Shown: one piece after another, positions 4,193 to 5,289 of the stretch
Position numbering within the stretch: position 1 is the stretch's first letter
Layout: every line of letters begins with the position of its first letter
Source: an uncultured Bacilli bacterium
GTDB lineage: Bacteria; Bacillota_I; Bacilli_A; RF39; UBA660
Direction of reading: 5' to 3'
NCBI GenBank assembly: GCA_947598425.1
Contig: CANQFH010000068.1
Location: 1-5,289, forward strand
DNA length: 5,289 bases
Translations under genes and position numbers: made by a program
Notes under the pieces: model-generated
What the model was told of the DNA's origin: nothing
What the model saw: the letters and a program-made list of their open reading frames with translations, nothing else
The model's database searches: none

Positions 4193-5289
4193 CTATACAT
4201 TAAATCTAAAGTAGCATATATCTCCATCTTGCATTATATAATCTTTACCTTCTAATCTTAATTTACCATTCTCTCTTACTTTAAGTTCACTACCAGCATT
4301 TTCTAAATCATTAAAACTCATAACTTCAGCTTTAATAAATCCTTTTTCAAAATCACTATGAATAATACCAGCACATTTGGGAGCTTTCATTCCTTTTCTA
4401 AAGGTCCAAGCTCGACATTCATCTACGCCACAAGTAAAAAATGTTTGAAGCCCTAATAAATCATAGGTAGCAAATATTAATTTATCTAAACCACTACTAG
4501 TAATACCAACATCTTTTAAGAATGCTTCTTTCTCTAAATCATTTAAATCAGCAAGTTCACTTTCTAATTTACAACAAATTACGACAACACTAGAACCTTC
4601 TTTAGAGGCATATTCTTTTAATTTTAAAGAATAATCATTATCTCCAACTGAAGCTGATATTTCATCAACATTAGCTACATATATTAACTTCTTTTGGGTA
4701 ATAAAATTAAAATTCTTAATAATTAATAATTCATCTTCATCAAAATCTATTAATCTAATAGGAATACTTTTTTCTAAATTATCTTTAATCTTTTTTAATA
4801 TTGCTACTTCTTTAATTGATTCTTTATCTTTAGTAGTTTCAGCTTTCTTTTCAATTTTACCTAATCTATTAGTAACAATCTCTAAATCTGCTAAAATTAG
4901 TTCAGTATTAATTATTTCAATATCTCTTATAGGATCAGTCTTACCCTCTACATGAGTAATATTACTATCTTCAAAACATCTTACGACTTCAACAATAGCA
5001 TCTACTTCTCTTATATGTGATAAAAACTTATTACCTAAACCTTCACCTTCACTAGCCCCACTAACTAAACCAGCAATATCTATAAATTCAAAAGTAGTAG
5101 GAACAATACTCTTTGGTTTATATAACTCGACTAAATAGTCTAATCTACTATCAGGAACTGTAACAACCCCGACATTGGGTTCAATAGTAGCAAATGGATA
5201 ATTAGCTGCTAAAATATGTTTTTTAGTAATGGCATTAAATAATGTTGATTTACCAACATTGGGTAGTCCAACAATACCAGCTTGTAAAC
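4193..5289 (-). CDS. ychF: Redox/ribosome-associated ATPase YchF (OLA1 family), first two residues off window
   Basis: 364 residues are readable without a stop from the right edge to TAG 4195-4193. By alignment with E. coli YchF, only the initiator Met and one further residue (codon xGT) are missing. Visible motifs (visible numbering, add two for full length) are P-loop GLPNVGKST (7-15), switch region PTTFEFID (63-70) with G3 DIAGL (70-74), GASEGEGLG (77-85), a His at 112 equivalent to E. coli H114, and G4-like NVDE (206-209). This NxxE replaces NKxD and goes with ATP rather than GTP preference in the family. A coiled-coil-like helical insert lies at about 130-175, and a C-terminal TGS domain at about 281-364 ends GKDYIMQDGDICYFRFNV. 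The family binds ribosomes and affects stress responses. In B. subtilis it lies directly upstream of rpsF; here two genes intervene. The internal ATG at 4390 is not a start. Confidence 0.97.
   Translation of the reverse strand, partial: LQAGIVGLPNVGKSTLFNAITKKHILAANYPFATIEPNVGVVTVPDSRLDYLVELYKPKSIVPTTFEFIDIAGLVSGASEGEGLGNKFLSHIREVDAIVEVVRCFEDSNITHVEGKTDPIRDIEIINTELILADLEIVTNRLGKIEKKAETTKDKESIKEVAILKKIKDNLEKSIPIRLIDFDEDELLIIKNFNFITQKKLIYVANVDEISASVGDNDYSLKLKEYASKEGSSVVVICCKLESELADLNDLEKEAFLKDVGITSSGLDKLIFATYDLLGLQTFFTCGVDECRAWTFRKGMKAPKCAGIIHSDFEKGFIKAEVMSFNDLENAGSELKVRENGKLRLEGKDYIMQDGDICYFRFNV

Noticed and set aside
4193..4390. A separate 65-residue gene starting at the ATG at 4390
   Set aside because: The frame is open upstream to the window edge and encodes a full-length YchF. 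The 65 residues are only the C-terminal part of its TGS domain.
1..5289. CRISPR array, tRNA or rRNA gene, insertion sequence
   Set aside because: I saw no regularly spaced repeats, cloverleaf-like segment, transposase fragment or flanking terminal repeats on either strand.

Overview
The window comes from a very AT-rich (roughly 27-28% GC by eye), Gram-positive-type bacterium. The rpsF-ssb-rpsR operon with ychF nearby matches the Bacillus subtilis order (yyaF-rpsF-ssbA-rpsR). Strong AGGAGG-type Shine-Dalgarno sites and small secreted proteins with a VQxxIDELY motif fit an uncultured gut Bacilli/Erysipelotrichia- or RF39-like lineage; that placement is inference. All seven visible stop codons are TAA or TAG. 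TGA is used neither as a stop nor as Trp, so codes 4 and 11 cannot be separated here.

Layout: 1-231 (minus, cut by the left edge) and 231-677 (minus) encode two small secreted or membrane-anchored proteins. They overlap by one base and share a VQxxIDELY motif. Their presumed promoter (711-737, minus) is TTGACT-15-TATAAT with a run of eight G filling the spacer, which is the layout of a slippage-controlled phase-variable promoter. At 751-774 a terminator closes the rpsF-ssb-rpsR operon (772-1766, minus: S6, single-stranded DNA-binding protein, zinc-type S18). The rpsF leader (1776-1840) can fold so that its Shine-Dalgarno pairs with an upstream CTCCTT, as expected for S6:S18 feedback control. 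At 1838-1897 two divergent promoters flank a perfect 9-bp inverted repeat. At 1924-3264 (plus) lies a secreted, C-terminally anchored PIG-L/LmbE-type deacetylase. At 3269-4180 (minus) is an unrecognised 303-residue protein, and 4193-5289 (minus, cut by the right edge) is ychF, complete but for its first two residues.

The housekeeping part (ychF, rpsF, ssb, rpsR) serves translation and replication. The accessory part (deacetylase, 303-residue protein, secreted pair) appears to have been inserted into and beside this conserved block. The most interesting signals are the poly-G promoter of the secreted pair, the structured rpsF leader, and the palindrome between the divergent promoters. No stretch longer than about 150 bases lacks a gene.
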